This document shows positions 11,000 through 21,563 of a DNA stretch of 64,000 nucleotides, in pieces. Position numbers and translations under genes: made by a program. Source of the DNA: Henningerozyma blattae CBS 6284 (taxonomy: Eukaryota > Ascomycota > Saccharomycetes > Saccharomycetales > Saccharomycetaceae); NCBI RefSeq assembly GCF_000315915.1, contig NC_020186.1, forward strand, positions 1,116,001 to 1,180,000, read 5' to 3'. Under the pieces are notes generated by a model. The model did no database searches. It saw nothing but the letters and a program-made list of their open reading frames with translations, and was not told the origin of the DNA. The stretch's first letter is position 1; each line of letters begins with the position of its first letter.

Positions 11000-13363
11000 T
11001 TAATATTTCTCAATAAAATTGGTATTACTTGCACTTAACCCCCATTTCAAATTCATTTTATCAACAATTTTAGTAGATATTTGAGTGTGATTAATTACGT
11101 TGGTCCAGTATGCATTTTGAATTTGGCCTAAGTAGCTATTGTTTACTAAATAAAGAAAATAGTTTATCATTAAAATAACTTGAGAACAGCCGATATAACA
11201 ATATCCAAATTTAGCAGTTATTAAAATACAAATTAGCCCCATATGGCTAGATATTGAATCAATCATGTAACTAACAATTGCCCTTTCATTCTCTAATTTT
11301 GAATGAATCTCGGAATATCTTGAATCAGCTAATTGATTAATTAATATCTCATTTTTGCGTGAAAACCTCAAGATATATGACAGCTGAGCTATCCATAATT
11401 TTATCATAAGAAATGTGATTCCTTTATTGAGAGAATATTCATAATTGATTTTAGTATAAGGGGAAAATTCATTTTCAAAATATTGAAGTATTAGCGTGAG
11501 CAGTTCCAAGTAGCAACCAAATCCCTTTACTAGATAAAAATGATAAAATTTTTCATTTCGTTCTTCATTTTCTGTGATATTACGCTCAAAGTGGAACATT
11601 AATGTATTATAAATACTTAATACGCTAGATAAATACAGAATATTAACCTTTAAAGTTTCAACCATTTTAATTTCTTCAAATTTAAACTTAGCCCCTCTCC
11701 ATTCTTCAACAAAGATATTTGTCGCTAGAATAGGTTGTGATGCATCAGGTAATGGAAACTTTTGAGAAATAAATGCTCCTAGATTGTTAATATTTTCCGA
11801 TATTTCTATAAGGTTTTGCGTTCGGGAAGATTTATTGCAATGATTCATTAGTCGTGTAAGTTTAATATGAACTTGATATTTATCCTTTTGTAATTCAAAT
11901 AATTTTTTTTCAAATTCAGACATTGACATCATATATCCAAAAGGAAAATCTAATAAATCATCTCTATTACTGAAATAGTTTTCCAAATATAATTGATCTA
12001 GAATTGTACAGCCACCATCCGCTGTAATCATCAACATTCTTAATGTTTGAATGCCTAACCATAGTTTATACCTGAGTCTAAAATACGAATGAGTTGAAAA
12101 TGTATCCGCCTTATATCTAGAGAATTGCGATGGCTCTTCATGTAACCCTAATGTAATTGCTAATTCTGTAAGACACTTCAATATTAGGATCCCATTATGT
12201 GTAACATGCATTTCGTCATTTCCTGGATTTAAATATTCCGAAATATAAGAATAAAGTAAGCATGCAAGTGCGTTTTCACTAGTAAACTTAAACCCATTGA
12301 GTAATGATAGAAGTTTTTCAGATATTATCATGATATTATTTGCTAATTGGATTGGATGCATAGTCTGATCATTATCTAGCCCAAATTTTGGATCTCTTAA
12401 ACTAATCACAATTATTAAAAGAAATAACACTAAAGTTTCTATTTTCCGTCGAATATCCTCTTTATTTATAATAATCTTATAATATCCATTCGTTTGAAAC
12501 TCCAATATCTCTTTTAAATTGTTTTCAAATGTTGGTATTTCGATCAATGGGTAAAATGGGTATACATTTTCATAAAAATAGAGAAGAATGATGCTGATAT
12601 TTTGCATGTTAGGTAGGAGTAGCTCTACCTTTTGAATAAGTTCTTGAATTGTTGACATCAATTTAGGGTTTATTCTATCTTCTATTGTATAAATTGTATT
12701 GAAATACTCTGGTGGCAACTGGTTTGTGATGTTCCTATTTGTGTTTTTAGCCCAATGGGTAATAGCTTCCTTAAGAAACTGTAGAGGGCTGATAATTTCA
12801 CCTGGATTAATGGAATCAGTATTAGAGTCCATAGTTGTGATATTATTTGATAATGATATCCTATCTAATTTGTTTTGTAGATCAGCTAATACTGTACCAT
12901 GTGTGCAAGAGCAAAAAATTCTACTGAATGGATCATACTGAGCAATACTATGTGGTCCATAGGGGAAGTCTAAATATGTTGATGGACCTTGGCTGACATA
13001 CATATCTCTAGCGTTCCATAATGATACATTATAATTTAAGTTTAAATCATGTGATTGGAATATAGAATAGTTTTCGCTAGTGGTACTTTTAGATTTTTCA
13101 TTAGAAATTGTAGGGAAATCTTTTGAAGTCATTTCTATCAATCTATCGTTGCCTAAAGGGATATTTACGGAATTAAGAATCAGAACTGGAGAGCTAGTGT
13201 CATAATAGCATGGCCTCTTGTTTTTTAGACATCTTTTACAAGATGGCCTTTCTCTATCACATTTTAGTTTTTGGATTCTGCATGAATTACAAACTCTTGA
13301 AATTCTTGACTTATTTGAATTTTTATATTTCATTATAAAAATAATATAAGATGAAATGTACAC
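11000..13363 (-). CDS. Zn2Cys6 zinc-cluster transcription factor
   Basis: Fungal binuclear zinc-cluster DNA-binding protein. The six cysteines (residues 25, 28, 35, 42, 45, 52) follow CX2CX6CX6CX2CX6C, within RVCNSCRIQKLKC and DRERPSCKRCLKNKRPC. A long middle homology region of the fungal-trans type follows (about 240-600; YENVYPFYPLIEIPTF and KLWLGIQTLRMLMITADGG). The first ten residues are hydrophobic, and Met11 (13333), just before the basic DNA-binding segment, is a better start. The frame ends without an acidic activation domain, which is found in another frame just downstream. I cannot assign an orthologue; the general shape recalls the OAF3/HAP1-like groups, so the target genes are unknown. 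Confidence 0.8.
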   Translation of the reverse strand: MYISSYIIFIMKYKNSNKSRISRVCNSCRIQKLKCDRERPSCKRCLKNKRPCYYDTSSPVLILNSVNIPLGNDRLIEMTSKDFPTISNEKSKSTTSENYSIFQSHDLNLNYNVSLWNARDMYVSQGPSTYLDFPYGPHSIAQYDPFSRIFCSCTHGTVLADLQNKLDRISLSNNITTMDSNTDSINPGEIISPLQFLKEAITHWAKNTNRNITNQLPPEYFNTIYTIEDRINPKLMSTIQELIQKVELLLPNMQNISIILLYFYENVYPFYPLIEIPTFENNLKEILEFQTNGYYKIIINKEDIRRKIETLVLFLLIIVISLRDPKFGLDNDQTMHPIQLANNIMIISEKLLSLLNGFKFTSENALACLLYSYISEYLNPGNDEMHVTHNGILILKCLTELAITLGLHEEPSQFSRYKADTFSTHSYFRLRYKLWLGIQTLRMLMITADGGCTILDQLYLENYFSNRDDLLDFPFGYMMSMSEFEKKLFELQKDKYQVHIKLTRLMNHCNKSSRTQNLIEISENINNLGAFISQKFPLPDASQPILATNIFVEEWRGAKFKFEEIKMVETLKVNILYLSSVLSIYNTLMFHFERNITENEERNEKFYHFYLVKGFGCYLELLTLILQYFENEFSPYTKINYEYSLNKGITFLMIKLWIAQLSYILRFSRKNEILINQLADSRYSEIHSKLENERAIVSYMIDSISSHMGLICILITAKFGYCYIGCSQVILMINYFLYLVNNSYLGQIQNAYWTNVINHTQISTKIVDKMNLKWGLSASNTNFIEKY

Positions 13364-14084
13364 CAGCTATGTACAATTAATAATGATTTTTGTTTAATAA
13401 TGAAATACATTGATTATCGTTGAAAAGCTGTATGGTGAATATATTTAATTAAGAGATAGGAAAATAAACTATTCGGATGACTTCTTTAGCATTCGAGATT
13501 TCAATATAATAGAAGATCCATAATAGGGAGTTTCCGAAGAAATAAGCGAAGTCTAAAATCTAAAACGCCTTTTAAGTCTTGAAAGCATTATATGATATTA
13601 TTGAAGTATTTTTGGCCATATTAACTGCCCTAACTTAATTTTTATCTACTTCATTTCTAAATCATTAAAATAAAGAAATCTAAATAGAGTGCTCAGTATT
13701 TAAATTCATGCTACCATCTAATAGTAATTTTTAATACTAAAATTCATTACAACATATCCTTACCAACCACTAATTTATACAAATATAATGTAATATTACC
13801 GAATTAGATAATTATATTGTCTCCTTGTATTTATTCATAAATATCAAAGAATACTAAAAATAGTGTTCATATTAATTTGAGTACAATACCCATTTCTACT
13901 TCTGAGCATGTTATGCAGCATGAAAAGTAACAGGGAAGAGTAGTGGGAGTGTATATATGTATTTTATGTAAAATTGTAAGACATGATGAGCTTTTTAGGG
14001 TATATTAAAATTTTTCGTTGGAATATAAAGGGGTCATTAAATAAAATTAAACTAGAAACAATAAGTTAAAATATGAGGCGATGC
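13364..14084. other. Intergenic between the hexose transporter and the Zn2Cys6 gene
   Basis: AT-rich DNA of about 720 bp containing the upstream region of the Zn2Cys6 factor and the 3' side of the HXT gene. A TTTCCGAAG at about 13530 was compared with the centromere CDEIII core and does not fit. Nothing else is seen. Confidence 0.6.
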
Positions 14085-15812
14085 TTATTTACTACCAAAC
14101 ATTTTCTTGAACATTGGTTGATCATCATTAGCTAGAGCATCTACGTCATAATCATCATCTCTTTTAGATGGCGGCACCCATGAGTTAGATTTCCATGGCA
14201 AAACACCTTCTTCCCACATAATATTGACATCTTCTAATTGTAGACCTTTGGTTTCTGGTACAAAGAAGAAAACGTAGAAATATGCAAAGACTAAACAACC
14301 CATGAAAACATAACCGTAGTAGAAGTCAATGGCACCAGTAATGAATGGAGTGAAAAAACCAATACAGAAATTCCACATTTGATTAGAAACAGTACCCAAT
14401 GCCATACCTTTGGCCTTGACTCTCAATGGGAAAGATTCAGAAATGATGACAAAAGGAATTGGAGCCCAGGTGGTAGCAAAACAGAAAATGAATAAACAGC
14501 TAAATACAATCATCACATTACCGGCCCATTTTTCAGAAGCTTGGTCTTTACCATTTGGATATAAGCTGGTCACTCCGACTGTAGCAAAAACAACCATACA
14601 ACAGGTCATAGCAGCTGCACCCCATAGTAAACACCTACGACGACCAAATTTATCGACAACATATAAAGCAACAAAAGTGGAGGCAAAGTTTACTACACCA
14701 AAAATAATGGTAGTTTGGAAAGAATCTTCTAAACCAACTGCATTAAAAACAGTAGCACCATAGTAGAAGAAATAATTAGCACCTGTCAATTGTTGTAAAC
14801 CCAAGACAGCAATACCCATGATCACTCTTTGGAAAACTTTATTACTGGTTTGAAATAATTCTTTCCATCCGGCTTGACCAGCAGCTCTTTCAGCTTCAAC
14901 AGCAGCTTGTACAATTTCTACTTCAGCAATAGTGGATGGGTCATCAACTGAAACTTTGTTAGATCTGGCAATAGAGCGTTTTGCTTCTTCAATCTTACCT
15001 TTTTCAACCAAGAACCTTGGGGATTCAGGAACAAACAACATTGCACCGACCATGAATAAACACCAAGCAAATTGCATACCCAAACCAACTCTCCATTGAA
15101 TAGAATTGTCATAAGTCTTGGTACCATAATTACAACAATTACCCAAGAAAATACCAAAAGTAATCATCAATTGAAAGCATGAAACCATAGCACCTCTCAA
15201 ATGCTTTGGAGAAACTTCAGAAATCAACATTGGAGATAAAACTGCAATTACACCCATACCAATACCAGCAATAATTCTACCAATAAAATATTGGTACCAT
15301 TTGTCAGTAGAGGCAATTTGGATTACAACACCAGCGACGAAAATAACGGTAGCCATAATTAAACCTAGACGACGGCCATAAACATCACCAACACGGCCCA
15401 AGGTAACGGAACCGATAGCACAACCAACATTGAAAATTGCTACTAACAAACCAGTTCTAACTTTGGATAAGTATGGTTCGCCATCAGAGTTGAGAGAACC
15501 AAATCTCTTGATGAAATCAGTTTGTGCAACAAATCCACCAATAGTACCAATATCCCAACCATTGATAAACCCACCAAAGGCAACCATCAGACACATGATA
15601 CAGACAGATAAATAAGCTGAGGCTGGTTTTTTTGGGATTTCTATCTGAGATGAAGACTCATCGCATTGTTCTATTGGATATTCATCGTTCTTTAAATCTC
15701 CTTCATCTTTAAGAGAGGGAGCTATATAAGCATCTGCACTATTTTCCATGGAAATAGAATTCGTAGATGAATTTGTTAATTCAGAAAATTGACGACCTTG
15801 AATATTTGCCAT
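14085..15812 (-). CDS. HXT: HXT-family hexose transporter (HXT2/HXT10-like)
   Basis: Plasma-membrane glucose/hexose facilitator of the MFS sugar-porter family, 575 residues, 12 predicted membrane helices. Family signatures are [10 protein letters not shown] (139-148), [11 protein letters not shown] (262-272), [13 protein letters not shown] (340-352), [19 protein letters not shown] and [11 protein letters not shown]. The tail [11 protein letters not shown] and helix-10 WAPIPFV recall the HXT10/HXT2 group. Helix 1 reads [15 protein letters not shown] where most Hxt proteins have F-GWDTGTISGF, so residues 84, 88 and 92 are unusual. Codon choice is more biased than in neighbouring genes, consistent with strong expression. 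Upstream Mig1- and Rgt1-like sites suggest glucose control. Confidence 0.9.
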   Translation of the reverse strand: MANIQGRQFSELTNSSTNSISMENSADAYIAPSLKDEGDLKNDEYPIEQCDESSSQIEIPKKPASAYLSVCIMCLMVAFGGFINGWDIGTIGGFVAQTDFIKRFGSLNSDGEPYLSKVRTGLLVAIFNVGCAIGSVTLGRVGDVYGRRLGLIMATVIFVAGVVIQIASTDKWYQYFIGRIIAGIGMGVIAVLSPMLISEVSPKHLRGAMVSCFQLMITFGIFLGNCCNYGTKTYDNSIQWRVGLGMQFAWCLFMVGAMLFVPESPRFLVEKGKIEEAKRSIARSNKVSVDDPSTIAEVEIVQAAVEAERAAGQAGWKELFQTSNKVFQRVIMGIAVLGLQQLTGANYFFYYGATVFNAVGLEDSFQTTIIFGVVNFASTFVALYVVDKFGRRRCLLWGAAAMTCCMVVFATVGVTSLYPNGKDQASEKWAGNVMIVFSCLFIFCFATTWAPIPFVIISESFPLRVKAKGMALGTVSNQMWNFCIGFFTPFITGAIDFYYGYVFMGCLVFAYFYVFFFVPETKGLQLEDVNIMWEEGVLPWKSNSWVPPSKRDDDYDVDALANDDQPMFKKMFGSK

Positions 15813-16212
15813 TTTTATTTTTTATTTTTTTTTATGAGTATGAGGAGAATTCTTTAATATGTAGAATTTATTATATTTTATCTTATTTGTATAAATTGTA
15901 AGGAAGTTAGAAAACTGCTTGTTGATGAGGTTTTATACTTTTTTTTACCAATAAGAAACATATTTCAGTTTCAAGAATTTTAATAATATCTGTGCTGTTT
16001 ATATATCATTATAGCAGTTTATTTTTTTTAAAAAAATATTCTTTGCTATATTGAATTTTGCAAAAAGCCTACAGAAATTTATGAGTGGGTTACAAGTATA
16101 TTGTATCTTAAGAATACCTAAGTATGAGGAAATGACGTTTTCAGAAGGCTATAATATTTTCTTTTTTTAAAGAAAACAAATGTGGGGTCTAAATTGTTTC
16201 CTGTTAAATTGT

Positions 16213-16305
16213 CCCCACCGGAGTAAGAATTTCCGCTTTGAAAAAATATCCAATATAAGTTGTATAGTAAGAAACCCCGTTACAAGGAAAATTGAGAATG
16301 CGGGG
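16213..16305. promoter_or_regulatory. Candidate Mig1/Rgt1 sites upstream of HXT
   Basis: Within about 95 bp lie three motifs: a minus-strand GTGGGG (16213-16218, Mig1-like), CGGAGTA (16219-16225, matching the Rgt1 consensus CGGANNA), and GCGGGG (16300-16305, Mig1-like with an AT-rich 5' flank). They are 400-490 bp upstream of the HXT start, where S. cerevisiae HXT genes carry the same repressor sites. Short motifs also occur by chance, so binding is an inference. Confidence 0.4.
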
Positions 16306-18703
16306 CAGATATAAGATCGTTTCCTATATGACGACATTGTAACCTATAGAAACAAAGGGTGGTTTTTCCACTTCTAGATAATGGTAAGATTTCATTTCAT
16401 CATTTGAGCGAGAAAATTACCAGAAAAGATGATTCTGATGATCATTCAAAATCTTTTAGATATAGACTTGTTGAAATTGTTGGGACTACGATTTGTTATT
16501 TGCATCATCTAGGATATTATGGATGGAATTAGGTTCATTTGTGGGGAAAAATTTTTTTCATTTACTGATTTTTTTATTTCACTCTTTGTTAAAATGAAGT
16601 TATACTGATAGAGTTGATAATACCATATTAGACTATTGTTAAATCATCTTCATACGAAATGTGGATATGTATTAAGCGACGAAAGTTCAGAACGTCTGTT
16701 CGCTCAAGTTTCGTTTCATACCAATGAAATTTTTTCTTTTCTATTTGGATCAAAAATACTGAGAATTTTAACCAAAAACGGTACATATAAGATTTCAAAA
16801 AGGGCTAATTTTGCCTTCAAATTTAATTATGCGTGTATTTCTAAGTAGAAATAAATTATTTTTATTTTTATACTTTTCCACTTACTAAACTTGGTTTCGA
16901 ATGCTAGCCTTGTTTTGTCTTGCAGTATAATTTGAATTTTTTCCAGCTACAATAGAATAGCTTATTTTTTTTCTGATAATGTATTATGTTTAAGTTGAGC
17001 TAATAATGAATCGAAGTAGTTAAAAATGAAGTTCATTCCGGTTCAAAAACAAACTGTTGGTCATTGGTTTATGGCACTACCAGTAAAAAGTGTATTAATT
17101 ATTTTGTACATTTGGCAGATACTTCATGAATATACAGATAGATTGGTGGTCTAATTATTTAAGTTATGTAATCAATAAGGAGTATCTAGCAAGAGGTGAA
17201 CAATAATTTTCTAAAGGCGTCACACTTTCAAAATTTTAGTCAAATCAAAATAAACCAGATCTCTTACATTTCTTCTTTTTCCCCTTATTGAGTATTTTTT
17301 TTTCCTTGTTTTCGTTGAACACATTAACTTGTGATTAGCATCTTCTGTTTATTCTACATCGTAGACCACTCTTTCTCGAAGATAGCATTATTTCATTTTT
17401 TTTAGATGCCAGTTTAATTTCGTACGTCTTTAAATAAATTATTACTCGGCATTTTGCTGAGTCAAAAATAAAAAAATTAGAATATTTTGGTTGAAAAAGT
17501 GATAAATATAAAGCATGTTATTAGCCAATTGAAACTTTCAATATTTCAATAGAAGCATATTAAAAATTAGTTTTGCACAATTTTATTTTTGATATTGTAA
17601 TACCAACAATAAGTCTTCGCAATCATTCTAATTCAAATATGTTTGCCATAAAAGAAATAATTAATAAAAAATATCATTTTTGAATTAGGTCCTACTGAAA
17701 AAACTGTAAAATATACACATGAAAGTAAAAAAAAATATCTTCCAAAAAGAAGGCTTATCAAACTAAGGTTCTTTTTTTTCAAAAAAAGAGTGAGCTCGAA
17801 ATCTGTCCGAGTTTTCTATCGAATTTTCCTTATTGTATTCCTGAGCTTTTTATTACCTTTTGTAGATAGCGAGTTGTGGAAAAAAAGTTATTGAGGGTGA
17901 CACTAATTAACGAAGTTTTTGTTTGATCCTTATAATCCGTTTTTTACAATTGTTTCTAAATATTAATTCTTGACTTCTTGTAAATGTCGCTATGTTTGAA
18001 AATGCATACCGAATACTTCACTCAAAACGAATAGCACTTTAATCCCAAATGGATAATAATAATAATATCTAAAACCAAAAAATTGTTTTTACAAGGAATA
18101 ATACATCATTACGTAATAAATTTCGCATTTGTTATCCACGAAACTCATTTATTTAGACAAATTATTTTTTGTATTTCCAATAGTTCAAGATACAGGTTAG
18201 AATAGTTAAATGTTTTATTCTATATAATTCTCAAAAATGCATAGATTACTCTTATTTTTATTGCTTTTAGATAAAATATTTTTATAAAAATTTGTTTCAT
18301 TGGAATATTTTATAATTACAGACGTACGGATAATATTTTCCTGAACAAAAGTGACATACAAAAACATCGTCACCTTTTTTTTTACTAAAAAAAACACAAG
18401 GTGATGTTTAGCTGGCTTCGGAAAAACTTATTAATACCAATGCAAATATACGATATTCAAAAAGCACCTTCACTGTGTCATTAATTAAATTGAATTGTCA
18501 AATAAAATTAAATAGTCCATGTATATGTGTTGGTAGTTTTAACTATAAAAATAAAGATAAAAAAAGAGGTGTGTCACTAAGTATGTCTGAATTGAAGTCT
18601 TTTGCCAATGATATTTACTTTTCATTATTTATCCCATATAGTAAAAGTCTTTTTTTTGTTAGCATTTGAAATAAATCTTAAAAATATTTTTTGACCCTAT
18701 AGT

Positions 18704-18743
18704 AAATAATAAAATAATAAAATAATAAAATAATAAAATAATA
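18704..18743. repeat. 8-bp tandem repeat (AAATAATA)5
   Basis: Five perfect head-to-tail AAATAATA units lie inside the gene-free region between HXT and the permease gene. It is a simple AT microsatellite with no visible coding role. Confidence 0.85.
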
Positions 18744-19883
18744 ATTACTGGCATATACTTGTTAATAATTATTTTTTTGGTTCCACAATTAATAGGGGAA
18801 TAAGTTTAGCAATTAATCGTATCGAACTGAAAATAGAAAAATTATAATACATAATTCATTTTGAAGAGAAGCCTAAAATTTCTTGAACTAGTAATAGGAT
18901 CTTATCAAAGTTCGTTTCATTATACTGTGCTTTCTAGCTGGGCATTTGTCCATTTTGAAAAATACTCCGACGGAAATAATTACTTGCCAAGTTTTCTTGG
19001 CCATTCTTTTTTTGTTTTTATCGTGGGCATTCCACTTCTGACGTGTTTGTCCGGATTAGGCACGGACTTAGCTTTTTCTTGAGACATATTCAAACGGACT
19101 TAAATATTGTCATTTATTTCTCTCCAGTGAAATAAAGGGTGAAACAATAAAAAAATAATGACTGCTCCAAACTCTGAGTGGGAATAAGTGATATTTTTCT
19201 CTCTCATTTTTTATTTTTTTTTTTTTGTACAATTGGTATCTTATCTGACATTTTCAGTGAAGTACTTAATTATTTTCATCAAAAATATGACAGTCAGTCC
19301 TAACTTAATATTTTATTTTTTCGAAGCTAAAAAATTGTAACTATCCTGTAAAGAATCTTGTAGCGTTTATTATCAATTACTGTCACTTTTCAATTTGTTC
19401 GGATGATCCGGATAGTCAACAAAACAGTACTAGGGTATTTCTCCTAGATTCAAATTTTTTATATTTGTAAAATGGCTATTTTCTCAAGATGGTCTACAGG
19501 CAAACGTTTGACTCCAGAAAAATAATCAGTTCATAGAATTTAAAAACTGAAAGAAATTGAAATTGTCTTGCATATATATTTATTCAAATTTATATTTAAA
19601 GAAATAAAAAAGAAGACTTATATTCAGATTATAGAACGATATACACTTTCAAAAAAAGAATAATTTCAACAATCTACTAACCATTGAATATACAGCAATC
19701 AGTACTACTTTGTTGTTATTTATTTCATTTTTTGTTTTTTTTCTTTGTTTTTTGTCTTTTTTTTAGTCAAAAAATATATTATTAATTTTCGTTGGGGAGT
19801 TTTCCAGCTATTAATTAACGTCGCACGCTAAACGTCACATAATATTCTTCATATTTTTAAGGAATAATTTACATATTAAAAAG

Positions 19884-21563
19884 ATGGAATATTATTCAAG
19901 TGACACTAATAGCCCATCACAGGGGAAGGATGGTACTAGAATTATTATGGGTCATAATTCATACGATGACCCTGATTCTTCAAACTCTCGTTCCTCTACT
20001 GACAGTAAAAAAAATATTTCTACTGAAAAACATGTTATAGATCTTGAAGAAAAATTTCAAGGTGATACTATATACCAGTTATCAAGTAGAAATAGTTTTC
20101 ATGATGAGAGTAGCTATTCTCCAAAACCTGGTAAGATAGAAAGATTTTTTAAGTCATTAAATGCAGAAACGAATGGTATAGAACCAATACCAGATGAACA
20201 AAAAACAGATAATTCTTTGCTTAATGCCGCTTCAATGTGGTTTTCTGCAAATCTAGTGTTAGCTTCTTATTCTTTAGGGGTTCTTGGTACTGCAGTTTAT
20301 GGTCTAAATTTTGGTCAGTCAGCTATGGTAATTATTTTTTTTAATATAATTGGTCTTCTTCCTGTGGCTTTTTTTTCAGTTTTTGGAGCTCAATTATCTA
20401 TGAGACAAATGATTCTATCACGATTTTTAATTGGTAATGTCACTGCAAGAATTTTTTCAATTTTTAATACCATTGCTTGTGGAGGATGGGTGGTTGTTAA
20501 TACAATTGCAGCTGCACAATTACTGAATATGGTAAATATTGGTTCTGGTCATAATGCACCACTTTGGGCCGGTTGTTTAATTGTTATTGGAGGAACACTA
20601 CTTGTTTCATTTTTTGGTTATGGATTTATTCATACTTATGAGAAATATTCCTGGATTCCAAATTTTGCAATCTTTTTAGTAATCATTGCAAGATTAAAGA
20701 TGTCTGGTCAATATGAAGAAGGTCCATGGACTGGTGGACGTACTACAGCGGGGAATGTTTTGAGTTTTGGTTCTACAGTCTTTGGATTTGCTGCTGGCTG
20801 GACCACTTATGCAGCTGATTATACTGTGTACATGCCAAAATCAACCAATAAATGTAAGATTTTTTTTGCTTTGGTTGCTGGATTATCATTCCCACTATTT
20901 TTTACCCAACTAATTGGTGCAGCAGCCGGTACGGGTGTTATCAAGAATGCACAATGGGCAAAATTATATGACAAAAATGGAACTGGTGGTCTAACTTATG
21001 GGATTATTGTTCAAGACTCTCTTCATGGTTTTGGCCAATTTTGCTGTGTTTTGTTAGCAATGTCTACGGTAGCAATAAATATACCAGGTATTTATACACT
21101 TTCAATGTCTGTCCCTGCTATTTGGTCAAAATTAAATAAAGTTCCAAGAATATTTTGGACTTTTGCATCGAATGCTGTCATCCTCGGTATTGCCATTCCA
21201 GCTTGTTATTATTTTACAAGTTTCATGCAGAATTTTATGGATTCAATAAGTTACTTTCTTGCTATCTATATTGCAATGTCATTGTCAGAACATTTCATTT
21301 ATAGAAAAGGAAAGTTTGAAAATTACAATATTGAAGATTGGAACAATCCAAAAAATTTACCAATTGGTTATGCAGGAGTTTCAGGTTTAATTGTTGGTGC
21401 TTTTGGTGTGGCAATAGGAATGGTTCAGACTTACTGGAGAGGAGAAATTGGTAGATTGATCGGTAAAGATGGTGGTGACATTGGTTTCGAGCTTGGGTTG
21501 TCTTGGTCCTTTATTGCATATAATTTAATAAGACCATTAGAATTAAAATACTTTGGTAGATGA
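19884..21563 (+). CDS. FCY2: Purine-cytosine permease, NCS1 family (FCY2-like)
   Basis: Plasma-membrane proton symporter of the NCS1 family (FCY2/FCY21/FCY22 group), taking up cytosine, adenine, guanine or hypoxanthine. It has 559 residues: a hydrophilic Ser/Asp-rich N-terminus (about 1-105), then 12 hydrophobic segments. Recognisable stretches are NAASMWFSANLVLASYSLG, CGGWVVVNTIAAAQLLN, GYGFIHTYEKYSWIPNFAIF, FGFAAGWTTYAADYTVYMP and EHFIYRKGKFENYNIEDWNN. The N-terminus is slightly longer than in S. cerevisiae Fcy2. Which of the FCY2 paralogues it corresponds to cannot be decided from this sequence. It stands alone between two large gene-free regions. Confidence 0.88.
   Translation: MEYYSSDTNSPSQGKDGTRIIMGHNSYDDPDSSNSRSSTDSKKNISTEKHVIDLEEKFQGDTIYQLSSRNSFHDESSYSPKPGKIERFFKSLNAETNGIEPIPDEQKTDNSLLNAASMWFSANLVLASYSLGVLGTAVYGLNFGQSAMVIIFFNIIGLLPVAFFSVFGAQLSMRQMILSRFLIGNVTARIFSIFNTIACGGWVVVNTIAAAQLLNMVNIGSGHNAPLWAGCLIVIGGTLLVSFFGYGFIHTYEKYSWIPNFAIFLVIIARLKMSGQYEEGPWTGGRTTAGNVLSFGSTVFGFAAGWTTYAADYTVYMPKSTNKCKIFFALVAGLSFPLFFTQLIGAAAGTGVIKNAQWAKLYDKNGTGGLTYGIIVQDSLHGFGQFCCVLLAMSTVAINIPGIYTLSMSVPAIWSKLNKVPRIFWTFASNAVILGIAIPACYYFTSFMQNFMDSISYFLAIYIAMSLSEHFIYRKGKFENYNIEDWNNPKNLPIGYAGVSGLIVGAFGVAIGMVQTYWRGEIGRLIGKDGGDIGFELGLSWSFIAYNLIRPLELKYFGR

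Larger units (their letters stand above)
15813..19883. other. Four-kilobase gene-free region between divergent transporter genes
   Basis: No gene is supported here. Short frames of 60-73 codons at 16636, 18215, 18475 and 18861 look like chance and match nothing I know. The left end holds the HXT promoter with glucose-response-like sites, and 18704-18743 is an 8-bp tandem repeat. A TACTAAC at 19675-19681 lies 203 bp before the permease start, but no GTATGT donor is near it. The rest is AT-rich with many homopolymer runs. Confidence 0.6.

Noticed and set aside
14410..14763. 117-codon plus-strand frame inside HXT
   Set aside because: Antisense shadow of a codon-biased transporter gene; no independent features.
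19675..19700. TACTAAC followed by ACAG upstream of the FCY2-like gene, as a 5'-UTR intron
   Set aside because: No GTATGT or close donor lies within a normal distance upstream, and the coding region is complete without splicing.
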